Source: Rana temporaria
Taxonomy: Eukaryota > Chordata > Amphibia > Anura > Ranidae
Reading direction: 5' to 3'
DNA length: 64,000 bases
Assembly (NCBI RefSeq): GCF_905171775.1
Contig: NC_053494.1
Coordinates: 201,475,998-201,539,997, forward strand
In this document: in pieces, positions 43,712-55,614 of the stretch
How positions within the stretch are numbered: the stretch's first letter is position 1
Layout of the letters: each line of letters opens with the position of its first letter
Translations under genes and position numbers: made by a program
Notes under the pieces: generated by a model
The model's input: only the letters and a program-made list of their open reading frames with translations
The model's database searches: none
Told to the model about the DNA's origin: nothing

Positions 43712-45000
43712 CTATAAAGATGCCAGCATTAAATATGATATGATTTCATACAACGCTAACTGTGCCTGACTTTTATTATAAAGGTCAAAACATCACTTCC
43801 GCCCATAACTCTTAAAGGGCCATTTTTTTATTTTTTTTTTCAAATGACAAAATTATTATTATTTTTTTTATTGCATTTTAGTGTAAATATGAGATGTGAG
43901 GTCTTTTTGACCCCCAGATCTCATATTTAAGAGGAACTGTCATGCTTTTCTTCTATTACAAGGGATGTTTACATTCCTTGTAATAGGAATAAAAGTGACA
44001 CAATTTTATTTTTAAAAGAACAGTGTAACAAAAATAAAATAAAAGGTAAAATATAATATATATATATATATTTTTTTTTTAAATCTCTTTATTAATTAAA
44101 AAAAAAAATTCCCATACAAAAAGAAGTAACATACATACACATATACATTCACATTATGGCCCGGATTCACAAAGCACTTACGCCGACGTACTGTATATTT
44201 GGTAAAAAAAAAAAAATTGCAATAAGCGTATAGTGACTGGTTTGCGCAAAAGTTATAGCGCCTACAAAGCTCCACGTCCCTGCTCAGTTATTGGTCAATC
44301 GCGAATTCAAATTTTCTAATTCAAATAAACAAAACGAATTCCAAAAAATGAATTAACAGAATTTAACGAAATGAATTGAAACAAAACTAAATTTGTTTTC
44401 GCTCTGCACATGTCTAGTCAGCGATGGAGATCCGATGTTTTCATACAAGGATGTGGACACAGCGAGCAATAAAATATGGAAGGAATATCAATATTCAGCG
44501 ATGTGTCCGCGTTCCTTATTACAAATCAATATTTAATCCCAGTTAATTAAATTTCTCAAATTATAGCCGGGGGTGATTCCTAAAGAATGAGTTATCGTCG
44601 CAATAAAAAGAGGGGGGATCTGCCAGGAGAGAAGGAAGAATTTGTCAGTGCCGGGAGCCCGGCGCCAGTCTTATTCAGGACAAAGCTTTTCAGCTCTGAC
44701 CACCAATATGAATGGTACATTGGCCACCATGTTATCCCTTACATCTCTAGTCCTTCCCCCGTAATGGCCGCTGTATTTTTGGGCCCCCCTGTGTATACAC
44801 AGCCAGGCAACAGGTATTTTCAGTAGACAGAAACCAGTCCATGGGCTTTGTTTTGTTTTTCAGTTTATTAGGGGAATTATCTTTGGATGGGGAAAGGGGG
44901 TTTGAGATGCCCAGATCTAAAGTGTAATGCTTGAGCTGGGTATTGCACCTGGCTGCTGCTCCACTATAGGCTCTGGGGTGTAGGATTGAAGATACACACC
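43712..45000. other. Intron sequence with repeat fragments
   Basis: Contains a (TA)n run near 44055-44072, a truncated Harbinger-like left end (44158-44196, gcccggattcacaaag), a fragment of the long TTAA family (44200-44270), a fragment of the ACATGTCTA hAT family (44300-44420), and otherwise unclassified intron. Confidence 0.55.
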
Positions 45001-45002
45001 CA

Positions 45003-45721
45003 GGGCCAGATTCACGAACAATTACGGCGGCGTAACGTATCCCCTTTATGTTACTCCGCCGCAAGTTTTCGTCGTAAGTGCTTGATTCACAAAGCACTTG
45101 CGTGTAAACTTGCGGCGGCGTAGCGTAAAGCCGTTCGGCGCAAGCCCGCCTAATTCAAATGGGGCGTGTACCATTTAAATTAGGCGCGTTCCCGCGCCGA
45201 ACGTTCTGCGCATCCTCCGTTAGGAAATTTCCCACCGTGCTTTGTGCGAAATTACGGCGCCCCGACGTGTTTTTTGAACGGCGACGTGCGTTACGTCCTT
45301 TCGTATTTCCGGACGTCTTACGCAAAAAAAAAAATTTGAAATTCGATGCGGGAACGACAGCCATACTTTAACATGGCTGGTCTAAATCTAAGCTATGAAA
45401 TAGCAGGCTTAAGTTTGCGTCGGGAAAAACCGACTAGCGACGACGTAAGAGAATGCAACGAACGCGCGTACCTTCGTGGTTCGCCGTAAACAGCTAATTT
45501 GCATACCCGACGCGGAAAACTACGCGAACTCCACCCAGCGGTCGCCGAAGTATTGCATCCAAAGATCCGAAGGCGTACGAAGCCGTACACCTGTCGGATC
45601 TTAGACAAAAGCCGTCGTATCTTTGTTTGTGAATTACAAATAAAGATACGACGCGGCAAATTTGAAAGTACGCCGGAGTATCAGCAGATACTCCGGCGTA
45701 CTTTTTATTTGAATCTGGCCC
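45003..45721. mobile_element. Harbinger-like element, GGGCCAGATTC family
   Basis: Ends GGGCCAGATTCACG and GAATCTGGCCC with exact duplication cca (45000-45002, 45722-45724). The left subterminal text ttacggcggcgtaacg and later tactccggcgta form hairpins. Confidence 0.85.
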
Positions 45722-45724
45722 CCA

Positions 45725-46525
45725 GTCCCTTGTAAAGGTCCTGTAGCTCCAGTGGTGACTTTTGAACAGGCCTTCTGCTGGACGGGTCCTAATGGCTCCC
45801 GGGGGGACTCAACTAAGCCTAGCTAAGGGCTAAAGTGGTGTGAGACTTCCTGGACTGCTGTTCTCTCTGTTCCTCTCTGGCTCCTTTCTTCTTATCCCTT
45901 CTGCCTGGAGGCAGATCCCCCCCAGCACAGGGGTCCCCTCCCAGGCCACTGGACCCTGGATTATCTGCTCCCACATGGCCAGGCTCCAGAAAACGTATGG
46001 GTTATATTTCCACCTTCCGGGTGGATTGGAGGAGACTCCATAAATATTCAGGCCTCATCTCTGCCCCTCTGCCTTCTAGGTTCTAGAATTCTCCAGAAGC
46101 TTCTAGAAGCCAGGGGGAGGCAACAATCAGCTATTGGAGCTCTGCATAAACTGACTCAACAAATTACCCCCGGCTCCTCTGGCTACAGCAGGAGCCCAGA
46201 CTAAACTTACCTACTGTACATAGGGGGTGCTACACATCAGTTCCCCTTCCCAATAATTAATAAATAAATAATTAATTAATAAATGCAATTGAATCTGATT
46301 AGAAAAACGTATGAATCTTGAATGAAATTTTGGTGGACACATGTCCCTCAAAGTTTATGTTATGTCAAAATGTTTTTTTTTTTTTTTTTTATAGAATGTG
46401 GAAGGGTTAGAGTCTCTGTCTGTTTTTTCTTCTTAATACTATCTGTATGAGATTAACCCTCATATATGTCCTGGTGGTGGTATAGAAAGTAATAGGAATT
46501 CCAACAGTTTTCACCGAAACAAGAG
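45725..46525. other. Unclassified intron sequence
   Basis: Text ending gggggtgctacacatcag (46225) has an LTR-like look, but no termini or duplication were found. A T18-19 run lies at 46373-46391. Confidence 0.4.
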
Positions 46526-46813
46526 GTGAGGAAATATCTTCCAATGGGGACACTAGTATACTGTGTATGCTCTGTGCTGTGTATGATGTGTACTAGCTAT
46601 ATACACTCTGTGTGCTCTGTACATTCTGTGTTCTTCATACTGTGTATGCTCTGTGCTATGTACACTCTGCATATGTTCTGTGCTCTGTACACTCTGTGTT
46701 CTTCATACTGTGTATGCTGTTTACTCTGTACACTGTGTATGCTCTGTGCTGTGTACTATCTCTGTACACTCCGTGTTCTTCATACTGTGTATGCTGTGTG
46801 CTCTGTACACTCT

Positions 46814-47550
46814 GGCCCGGATTCAAAGAGATCTGCGCTCTATTTGCGGAGGTGCAGGGCAACGATTTTGCCCTGCGCCCCCGCAAATATTTTGCGCTGC
46901 CCTGGATTCACGGAGCAGTAGCTCCGTAAATTGCGAGGCCGCGCCGGCAAAATTGCCCGGCGTAAGCGCGCGCAATGTAAATGATCCCGCCGGGGGCGGG
47001 AATCATTTAAATTAGGCGCGTTCCCGCGCCGATCGTAAAGCGCATGCGCCGTCGGGAAACTTTCCCGACGTGCATTGCGGCAAATGACGTCGCAAGGACG
47101 TCATTTGCTTCAAAGTGAACGTGAATGGCGTCCAGCGCCATTCACGTATCACTTATGCAAACGGCGTGAAATTCAAATTTCACGACGCGGGAACGGAGGA
47201 TATACTTTAGCATTGGCTGCCCCTACTATTAGAAGGGGCAGCCTTACGCTAAAGACGCCGTACGGAAACTCCGTAACTTGCGTACGCAGGGCCCGCGCAA
47301 CATTGTGAATCGGCGTAAGTATGCAATTTGCATACTATACGCTGACCACAATGGGAGCACCCCCTAGCGGCCATCGCAAGAATGCAGCCTAAAATCTGCG
47401 TGGCATAAGAGCCTTATGCCACGCAGATTTTAGGCTGCAGTCGGCGTAACGAGTTCTCTGAATCAGGAGAACTCGTTACGCCGGCGCAAGTCAGCAATTG
47501 CGCTGCGTAACTATGGTTACGCAGGCGCAATTGCTTACTGAATCTGGGCC
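46814..47550. mobile_element. Harbinger-like element in the array (first)
   Basis: Ends GGCCCGGATTCA and TGAATCTGGGCC, 737 bp; exact duplication tct (46811-46813, 47551-47553). Internal palindrome around aaaatctgcgtggcataaga. Confidence 0.85.
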
Positions 47551-47662
47551 TCTGTGTTCTTCATACTGCATATGTTCTGTACTCTGTGTGCTTCATACTG
47601 TGTATGCTGTGTGTTCTGTACACTGTGTATGCTCTGTGCTGTGTACTATCTCTGTACACTCT

Positions 47663-48386
47663 GGGGCAGATCCACAAAGAAATTACGCCGGCGTATCTAG
47701 TGATACGCCGGCGTAATTTCAAAATTCCCGCGTCGTATCTTTGTTTTGAATCCTCAAAACAAGATACAACGGCACCTGGGTTAGATCCGACAGGCGTACG
47801 TCTTCGTACGCCGTCGGATCTTAGATGCAATTTTTCGACGTCCGCTGGGTGGCGTTCCCGTCGTAATCCGCGTCGAGTATGCAGATGAGCTATTTCCGAC
47901 GATCCACGAACGTACGCGCGGCCGTCGCATTTTTTTACGTTGTTTACGTTCGGCTTTTTCCAGCGTATAGTTAAAGCTGCTATATGGTGACGTACTCAAT
48001 GTTAAGTATGGCCGTCGTTCCCGCTTCTAATTTTGAAAATTTTACGTCGTTTGCGTAAGTCGTCCGTGAATGGGGCTGGACGCCATTTACGTTCACGTCA
48101 AAACCAATGACGTACTTGCGACGTCATTTAGCGCAATGCACGGCGGGAAATTTTAGGGACGGCGCATGCGCAGTTCGTTCGGCGTGGGGACGCGCTTCAT
48201 TTAAATGAAACACACCCCCTACCCGCCGCATTTGAATTCCGCGCCCTCACGCCGTGAGAGATACACTACGCCGCCGTAACTTACGGCGCAAATTCGTTGA
48301 GGATTCAAACTTATGCCAAGTAAGTTACGGCGGCGTAGCGTATCTTAGATACGCTGCGCCGATGCAGATCTTTGTGGATCTGCCCC
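47663..48386. mobile_element. Harbinger-like element in the array (second)
   Basis: Ends GGGGCAGATCCACA and TGTGGATCTGCCCC; exact duplication tct (47660-47662, 48387-48389). The left subterminal hairpin ttacgccggcgtatc/gatacgccggcgtaa is perfect. Confidence 0.88.
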
Positions 48387-49055
48387 TCTGTGTTCTTCAT
48401 ACCGCGTATGCTGTGTGCTCTGTGCACTCTGTGTGCTTCATACTGTTTATGCTCTGTACACTGTGTATTCTCTGTGCTGCTGTGTACTATCTCTGTACAC
48501 TCTGTGTTCTTCATACCGCGTATGCTGTGTGCTCTGTGCACTCTTAGTTCTTCATACTGCGTATGCTGTGTGTTCTGTACACTGTGTATGCTCTGTGCTG
48601 TGTACTATCTCTGTACACTCGGTGTTCTTCATACCGCGTATGCTGTGTGCTCTGTGCACTCTTAGTTCTTCATACTGCGTATGCTGTGTGTTCTGTACAC
48701 TGTGTATGCTCTGTGCTGTGTACTATCTCTGTGCACTCTTAGTTCTTCATACTGCGTATGCTGTGTGTTCTGTACACTGTGTATGCTCTGTGCTGTGTAC
48801 TATCTCTGTACACTCTGTGTTCTTCATACTGTGTATGCTGTTTACTTTGTACAATGTGTATGCTCTGTGCTGTGTACTATCTCTGTACGCTCTGTGTTCT
48901 TCATACTGCGTATGCTGTGTGCTCTGTGCACTCTTAGTTCTTCATACTGTGTATGCTGTGTGCTCTGTACACTGTGTATGGTGTACACTTTGTGCTATGT
49001 ATGTTGTGTATGTTATGTACACTGTGTGTGCCTGGTTTGTGTGCATTGTATAAAA

Positions 49056-49605
49056 CTCTGGTGTATCCAAGTATTTAGGTTCGATTTTCATTTTATATCC
49101 TTATACCGCGTTCTATTGTGTTGTGGATGAGACCTCCCTCTCCGCGGTCCTCGGACTGCTCTCACCAGGGCTGAAAATAGTTTCTGTACACTCAGTATAA
49201 TGTCTGCAGATATTCCTCTGTGGTCTGCAGCTAATCCCCATCTATTATCTAAGTACCGGTTGGTAAGTACAGCTCAGCACAAATTATATTAGTATGTTGG
49301 AGCATCTGCTGGTCCGGAGAGAACAGCGCATTCCAGGCCTCTCTGTAATTAAATCTGACCAGAGGGGTCCGGACCGCAGCCAAATTCTGGAAGATGCTAC
49401 ACCAGCAGTGGTAACCCCTTCTTTACCACCACAACATGCTAAATCACTGAAATCAACAGAAATGTAAAAGCGATGAACTTGGTGTAAGTTATCTTATTCA
49501 TAAGTGTTAATACTTTAAAATATTATTTGGGAAGGTCTGATTGCTTTGCACTGACATCAATTACCGACGTGCATCTCACCCCAAAGACCATGTCCTATAT
49601 ATACA
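49056..49605. other. Unclassified intron sequence
   Basis: No element or exon was recognised between the array and the next Harbinger-like copy. Confidence 0.45.
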
Positions 49606-50203
49606 GGGGCAGATCCACAGAGATCTGCACCCGCGCAGCGTATCAGAGATACGCTACGCCGCCGTACCTTACCTGGCTTTAGTTCGAATCCAGGAAGATT
49701 GTGCGCCGTAAGTTATGGTGGCGTAGTCTATCTCTGGCGGCGGAATTCAAATCGGCGATTAGGGGGCGTGTTTCATTTAAATGAAGCGCGTCCCCATGCC
49801 GAATGAACTGCGCATGCGCCGTCCCGAAATTTCCCGCCGTGCATTGTGCAAAATGACGTCGCAAGGACGTCATTTTTTTTAACATAGACGTGACTTACGT
49901 ACATTCCGATTCAAGGACGTCTTACGCAAAAACTAAAAAAAAATTCAAATGAAACGCGGGAACGACGGCCATACTTAACATGGCAAGTCTAACTATAGCC
50001 GCAAAATACCAGCTTTAACTATACGCCGGAAAAAGCCGCCTAGAGACGACGTAAGAGAATGCGACGGCCCTGCGTACGTTCGTGGATCGTCGGAAATAGC
50101 TAATTTGCATACCCGACGCGGAAAACGAAGCAAACTCCACCCAGCGGACGCCAAAGTATTGCATCTAAGATCCGAAGACGTACGCCTGTCGGATCTAACC
50201 CAC
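49606..50203. mobile_element. Harbinger-like element, right end lost
   Basis: Left end GGGGCAGATCCACAG and body match the family; the sequence diverges after gtcggatctaaccca (about 50200), so the last ~100 bases and right inverted end are missing. Confidence 0.75.
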
Positions 50204-50224
50204 GTGCGAACAGAATAAAAATCT

Positions 50225-50500
50225 TTGTTGACATGTGCACTGCTGAAAAATTTGTTCATTTTCATTTTGGTTACATTTGTTTTTTCAGCTTTTTTCGGAA
50301 ATTCGTAAAAAAAAAAAAACGGAATTCGGAAAATTAGAAAAATTCGAAAATTCGGAATTCTGGAATTTGGAAATTCGGAATTCGGAAATTCAGAAATTCG
50401 GAAATTCCGAAAATACGCAAAAAATGAAAATTCTTAAATTTCGGAATTAACAAATTTGTTAAAAAACTAATTCGGAACTAAACGAATTGCACATGCCTAA
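50225..50500. repeat. A/T-rich hAT-like element with gaaattcgg simple repeats
   Basis: Left acatgtgcactgctgaaaa and right aattgcacatgcct are inverted like the 24747-25364 family; the interior is a degenerate (gaaattcg)n run. Confidence 0.6.
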
Positions 50501-50973
50501 TCATTTGATGCGACTACCTTTTGGCTTCAAACCAACATCAATTTGCACACTTGCACAAAGTCAGGGATTTTGTAGGATTAGAGTCAGGTGTATGATTAAC
50601 CAATTATACAGAGCAGGTGCTAATGATCATCAATTTCATATGTAGGTTGAAACACCATTATTAACTAAAACAAAATAGCCGTGTTAGAAGCTTAAAACTG
50701 GGTGAGGAACAGTCAAACTCTGCTACTATGGTGAGGTTGTGGAAGACAACATGTCACAGGTCATACACCATAGCAAGACTGAGCACATCAACAAGACACA
50801 AGGTAGTTATATTGCATCAGCCAGGTCTCTCCCAGGCAAAGATTTTAAAGAAGAGGGGTTTTCGGGATTTGCTGTTCAGGCTCTTTTGAAGAAGCACAAA
50901 GAAATGGACAACGTTGAGGACCGTAGACACAGTGATCAGCCAAGGAAACATAATGCAGCAGATGAAAGACATC

Positions 50974-51650
50974 GGGCCAGATCCACATACATTTGGATGG
51001 GCGCAGCGTATGTGAGATACGCTATGCCGCTGTAACTTACGTTTTAATTCTTTGAATCCACAAAGAATTTGCGGCGTAAGTTACGGAGGCGTAGTGTATC
51101 TCTCGGCCCCTAATTCAAATCGGCGAGTAGGGGGCGTGTTTCATTTAAATGAAGCGCGTCCCCGCGCCGAATGAACTGCGCATGCGCCGTCCCTAAATTT
51201 TCCGCCGTGCATTGCGTCGCAACGACGTAATTTTTTTAACTTAGACGTGAATTACGCCCATCCCTATTCACGGACGACTTACGCAAAAAAAAAACGCGGG
51301 AACGACGGCCATACTTTACATGGCAAGTCTAACTATACGCCGCAAAATACCAGCTTTAGCTATACGCTGGAAAAAGCCGACTAGAGACGACGTAAGAGAA
51401 TAAGACGGCCGCGCGTACGTTCGTGGATCGTCGGTAAAAAAAGCTAATTTGCATACCCGACGCGGAAAACGACGCAAACTCCACCCAGCGGACGCCGAAG
51501 TATTGCACCTACGATCCGAAGGCGTACGAAGCTGTACGCCTGTCGGATCGAACCCAGATGCCGTCGTATCTTGGTTTGAGGATTCAAACTAAAGATACAA
51601 CGCGGGAAATTTATAAGTAAGCCGGCGTACTCGCTCTGTGGATCTGGCCC
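50974..51650. mobile_element. Harbinger-like element inside the Tc1-like copy
   Basis: Ends GGGCCAGATCCAC and GTGGATCTGGCCC; exact duplication atc (50971-50973, 51651-51653). Confidence 0.87.
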
Positions 51651-52127
51651 ATCATGTTTACTTCCTATCAACATCATAAGAAGTCCAGCAGTCCCATCAG
51701 CCAGAAGTGGTCTTCATGGAAGAATTGGGACCAAAAAGCCATACACCCGACATGGAAATAAGGATAAGTGACTCAACTATGCAGGAAAACACCAGGAACA
51801 AGGAGTCCTGGAAAGGATGGGGTTGGCCTCCACAGAGCCCTGATCTCAACATCTTGGAGTCTGTCTGGGATTACATACAGAGGCAGAAGGATTTTAGGCA
51901 GCCAACATCCCCAGGGGATCTGTGCTTAGTTCTCCAAGATGTTTGGAATAACCTACCTGCTGAGATCTTGTGAGCAAATGTACTGTACCTAGAAGAATTG
52001 ATGCTGGTTTGAAGGCAAAGGGCGGTCACACCAAATATTGATTTAGATTTCTCTTCTGTTCATTTACTTTCCATTTTGTTAAATGATCACAAATAAAATA
52101 TTAACACTTGTATTTCTGGAAACATTC

Positions 52128-53720
52128 TTAAGCGGTTTCCGACCATGTCACGGAGATATACTGCGGCACAATGGCTCTCCTGGGCGTCTTTCTCTTTTTC
52201 GCCATCCAGAGGGCGCATGTGTGCCGCTGAAGGCGCACGTGATCGATGTGTTTGCGTGCACGAGCGCCGGCATGGGGATTTGTGTGTGTAAACACACAAA
52301 TCCCTGTGCTGTCAGAGGAGAGGAGCCATATCATTTGTTCCTACTAAGTAGGAAAAACTATATGTTTCCTCTCCTAGTCAATCCTATCCCCATACAGTTA
52401 GAACACACTGAGGGAACACACAATTAACCCCTTGACCGCCCCCTAGTGTTAACCCCTTCCCTGCCAGTAACATTTACATAGTAATCAGTGCTTTTTTAAA
52501 AGTGTCAAAAGTTTCCGATCTGCCTGTCTCAATGTCGCAGTACCGCTAAAAATCACAGATCACCGCCATTACTAGTAAAAAAAAATGCTGTAAAAAATGA
52601 ATAAATCTTTCCCATAGTTTGCAGATGCTAGAACTGTTGCGCAAACCAATCAATATACGCTCATTTTACCAAAAACATGTAGAAAAATATATATTGGCCT
52701 AAACTGATGAAGAAATTTTTTTTTTTTATTTGGTGGATAAATACTAGCAAAAAGTAAAAAATATTGGGCCAGATTCTCAGAAGAGTTACGACAGTGTATC
52801 TCAGGAAACACCGTTGTATCTCTGTTTCTGAGCCCGGGTATCTATGCGAGTGATTCCTAGAATCATTTTCGCATTGATACGGCCAAGATTTGACAGGTGT
52901 AAGTCACTTACACCGTCGGATCTTAGATGTAATGCAACGCTGGCCGCTAGGTGGCGTTTACGTTCAAGTCTCATTTGACTATGCAAATGAGCCTGATACG
53001 CCGATTCCCAAACGAATTTGCGCCGCGTACTCGTCGCTTACGTCGTTTCCGTAAGCGTAAGGTTACCCCTGCTATAAGAGGGGTAACCTTACGCCAGTCC
53101 GCCGTATGCCATGTTAAGTATGGCGTCGGGTCAGTTTCGTCTTTTTCCGTCGGTTACGTAGTTTTCCTAAGTCGTTCTTGAATACGACTTTACGTCAATG
53201 ACGCACACGTCGGTGTCATTGACATTTTCCGTCGTGAGCTGGAGCATGCGCACTGGGCTATTTTCAGCCCGGCGCAAGCGCAGTTCCATCGGCGCGGGGG
53301 CGAGCTTAATTTGAATGCAAGCCGCCCCCTTCGAATTACGCGGCCATACGCCGGGCCATTTACACTGCGCCGCCGCAAATTATGGAGCAAGTGTTTGGGG
53401 AATACGGCACTTGCTCCTGTAAGTTGCGGTGGCGTAGTGTAAATGGCTTACACTACGCCAACGCAGATTCTTAGAGAATCTGGCCCATTGTTTTTTTTTT
53501 CAAAATCTTCGCTTTTTTTTTATTTATAGTGCAAAAAATAAATACCGCAGATATGATCAAATACCACCAAAAGAAAGCTCTATTTGTGGGGGGAAAAAAG
53601 ACGCAATTTTGTTTGGGTACAGCGTCGCACGACCGCGCAATTGTCAGTTAAAGCGACGCAGTGCCAAATTGTAAAAAGTGCTCTGGTCAGGAAAGGGGTA
53701 AAATCTTCCGGGGCTGAAAA
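52128..53720 (+). mobile_element. Long TTAA element, itself interrupted
   Basis: It begins at TTAA 52128-52131 and carries family landmarks (ttaaccccttccctgccagt, ccgccattactagtaaaa) and the shared module at 53544-53665. The right TTAA is eroded. It is split by the Harbinger-like element 52766-53486. Confidence 0.75.
52766..53486. mobile_element. Harbinger-like element inside the TTAA element
   Basis: Ends GGGCCAGATTCTCAG and GAGAATCTGGCCC; exact duplication att (52763-52765, 53487-53489). Closest visible relative is 33161-33870. Confidence 0.87.
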
Positions 53721-53880
53721 TTTTTCACAGCTGCCTAAAACTTTTGCACAGTACTGTATATATGCCATATTAACACATACTGGTTCTCCACACTGGAACT
53801 TTATGAGTCAACTCATTCATTGAAAAACAATGCACTCCCTGTGTGGCTTATATCCTGACAGTGGTTAAGAAAGAGACAAA

Positions 53881-54588
53881 TAGGTAGATTCAGAAAGAGT
53901 TAGGCCGGCTTATCAGTAGATAAGCCGACCTAACTCAGAATCTACGCCGACCTATGTTTAAGCGTATGCTCAAACAGAGATACGCTTAAACATATCTAAG
54001 ATAGGACAGCTTGCGCCGTCCTATCTTAGATTGCAACATTTTGGATGGCCGCTAGGTGGCGCTTCCATTGCGGTCGGCGTAGAATAAGTAAATGAGGAGA
54101 TACGCCGATTCACGAACGTACGCCCGGGCGACGCAGTACTTTTTACGCCGTTTACGTAAGAGATAGGCTGCGTAAAGTTAGAGCTAGGCTCTAGTGGAAT
54201 AGTAATGTCAAGTATGGCCACCGTTCCCGCGTCGAAATTCGAAATTTTTACGTTGTTTGCGTAAGTCGTCTGTGAATTGGGATTTACGTAGTTTACGTAC
54301 ACGTCAAAATCAATAGGCCCGTGCGGCGTACTTAGCACACTGGGAAATGTAGGCGCCCGGCGCATGCGCAGTTATAAAAAAAGGTCAAGCCTTAGCATAC
54401 AACACGCCCCCCTAACACACATTTGAATTCGGCGCCCTTACGCCCGCCCGCTTTAGGCTACGCCGCCGTAACTTAGCAGGCAAGTACATTGTGAATCATG
54501 TACTTGCCTAGCTAACTTACGGCGGCGTTGCTTAAACACGCTAAGCTACGCCGCCGTAACTTTGCTCCATCGTACCTGAATCTACCTA
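53881..54588. mobile_element. Divergent Harbinger-like element
   Basis: Ends TAGGTAGATTCAG and CTGAATCTACCTA; duplication aaa (53878-53880, 54589-54591). The body shares order and hairpins (acggcggcg) with the family, but the terminal GGGCC is replaced by TAGGT. Confidence 0.8.
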
Positions 54589-54905
54589 AAAGTAAGGAGG
54601 TGTTGGAGGTAAATAGGGCAATGCCAAGACATGCATTTAAAAGGTAAAAACTGCAAAAAATAAATACAAGAATATATAAAATGATATAACATTCACTAAA
54701 CTTTACTTTCTTTTCCCTTTCCTGAAAGCTACTGTTGGAGAGTTTTAACAAAATAATTAAAATATTTATTTTGGGTTGTATTGACATTTGTAAAAAAAAA
54801 AATGCCAGAAAAATCGACCTTTTCATTATTCTTAAGGAAATATCTTCCACTTAATCCCCCCGAACATTTTCTTTACAAGTCCCCATTTAGGGAGTTAGGA
54901 CTTAC

Positions 54906-55017
54906 CATCAGTGATCAGTGCTCGACTCGTCAGGACTCTTCCCAACATGAATTTTACAGCAGCCAATAGGGAGCAGAGGATCCCACTTAATATGGAGACA
55001 CTGAACAGAAAGCTATC
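54906..55017 (-). CDS. tmem163: TMEM163 antepenultimate coding exon
   Basis: 112 bases between an acceptor with a strong polypyrimidine run ending TTTGCAG and the donor GTAAGT. Encodes DSFLFSVSILSGILCSLLAA, VKFMLGRVLTSRALITD and the first base of a Gly codon, matching vertebrate TMEM163 closely. It starts in phase 0 and joins phase-1 to 43570-43711 across an 11.2-kb intron, restoring ITDGFNS. The hydrophobic SILSGILCSLLAAVKFML is a membrane helix; ITDG at the exon end resembles the metal-site region of CDF family proteins (inference). Confidence 0.95.
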
Positions 55018-55205
55018 CTGCAAAAAAAAAAAAGAGAAAGCAGCATGTTAATAAATCCAACTACCAGCATGTAGAAAGGATAGCTGCTCTTATGTATCAC
55101 ACGTCTGCCAGTGTTTCAGGACCATGGACAGCACATTACATCAAACTATAATAACATTGCACATTTAAATGGATTAGCCTTATACATATTTTTTTATTTT
55201 ATTTC

Positions 55206-55614
55206 TTAAAGGATCACTAAAGGAAAACATTTTTTTTTGCTGAAATGACTGTTTACAATGTATAGAGACATAATAGTTAACTGATTCCTTTTAAAAACGA
55301 TTAAAAATAGATAAAAATCAATCATATAATGTGCCTCTAGATGCAAAAACGAAACTGAAACTAGTTTAGTCTTTGCATGTTATTTCATGCCTCTGTGCTG
55401 GACAGTGCCATAGAGAGTCATGGCTAGGAAAACGAAACTAAAGTCTCCCATGACTTTTTTCATAAGAAGCCAGACAACCAGGAAGTGTCCAGAACAGAGC
55501 AGTTTTACAGCAACATCAGAGCAAAAACGAGCAATGAGGACATGAAACCAGGACTGCAGTAAGGTAAAGGAAGCTATTTGGCTAAAAAAAAAAATTCCTT
55601 TAGTGACCCTTTAA
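55206..55614. mobile_element. TTAA MITE with strong inverted ends
   Basis: Ends TTAAAGGATCACTAAAGGAA and TTCCTTTAGTGACCCTTTAA; TTAA on both borders. 409 bp, in the intron just upstream of exon 54906-55017. Confidence 0.85.

Larger units (their letters stand above)
46526..49055. repeat. Microsatellite-like array split by two Harbinger-like elements
   Basis: Array pieces at about 46545-46813, 47551-47662 and 48387-49045 share words ctgtgttcttcatactg, tgtatgctctgtgctgtgta and ctatctctgtacactc. Frames through it give Cys/Leu/Ser/Val-rich translations without meaning. Confidence 0.9.
50501..53758 (+). pseudogene. Second nested Tc1-like transposon
   Basis: The plus strand encodes fragments of a Tc1 transposase: 50739-50973 includes FSGFAVQALLKKHKEMDNVE and DRRHSDQPRKHNAADERH (DNA-binding region), and 51820-51973 includes WPPQSPDLNILESVWDYIQR and LVLQDVWNNLPAEIL then a stop. 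The middle of the transposase is missing. The right end is ttttgcacagtactgta. Insertions: 50974-51650, and 52128-53720, which itself contains 52766-53486. Confidence 0.82.

Noticed and set aside
44587..44826. 79-codon frame starting MSYRRNKKRG
   Set aside because: Single short frame in intron sequence, no splice sites or recognisable domain.
48415..49130. Cys/Leu/Ser/Val-rich frames up to 212 codons
   Set aside because: Simple tandem array words read in frame; resemblance to membrane or cysteine-rich proteins is compositional.
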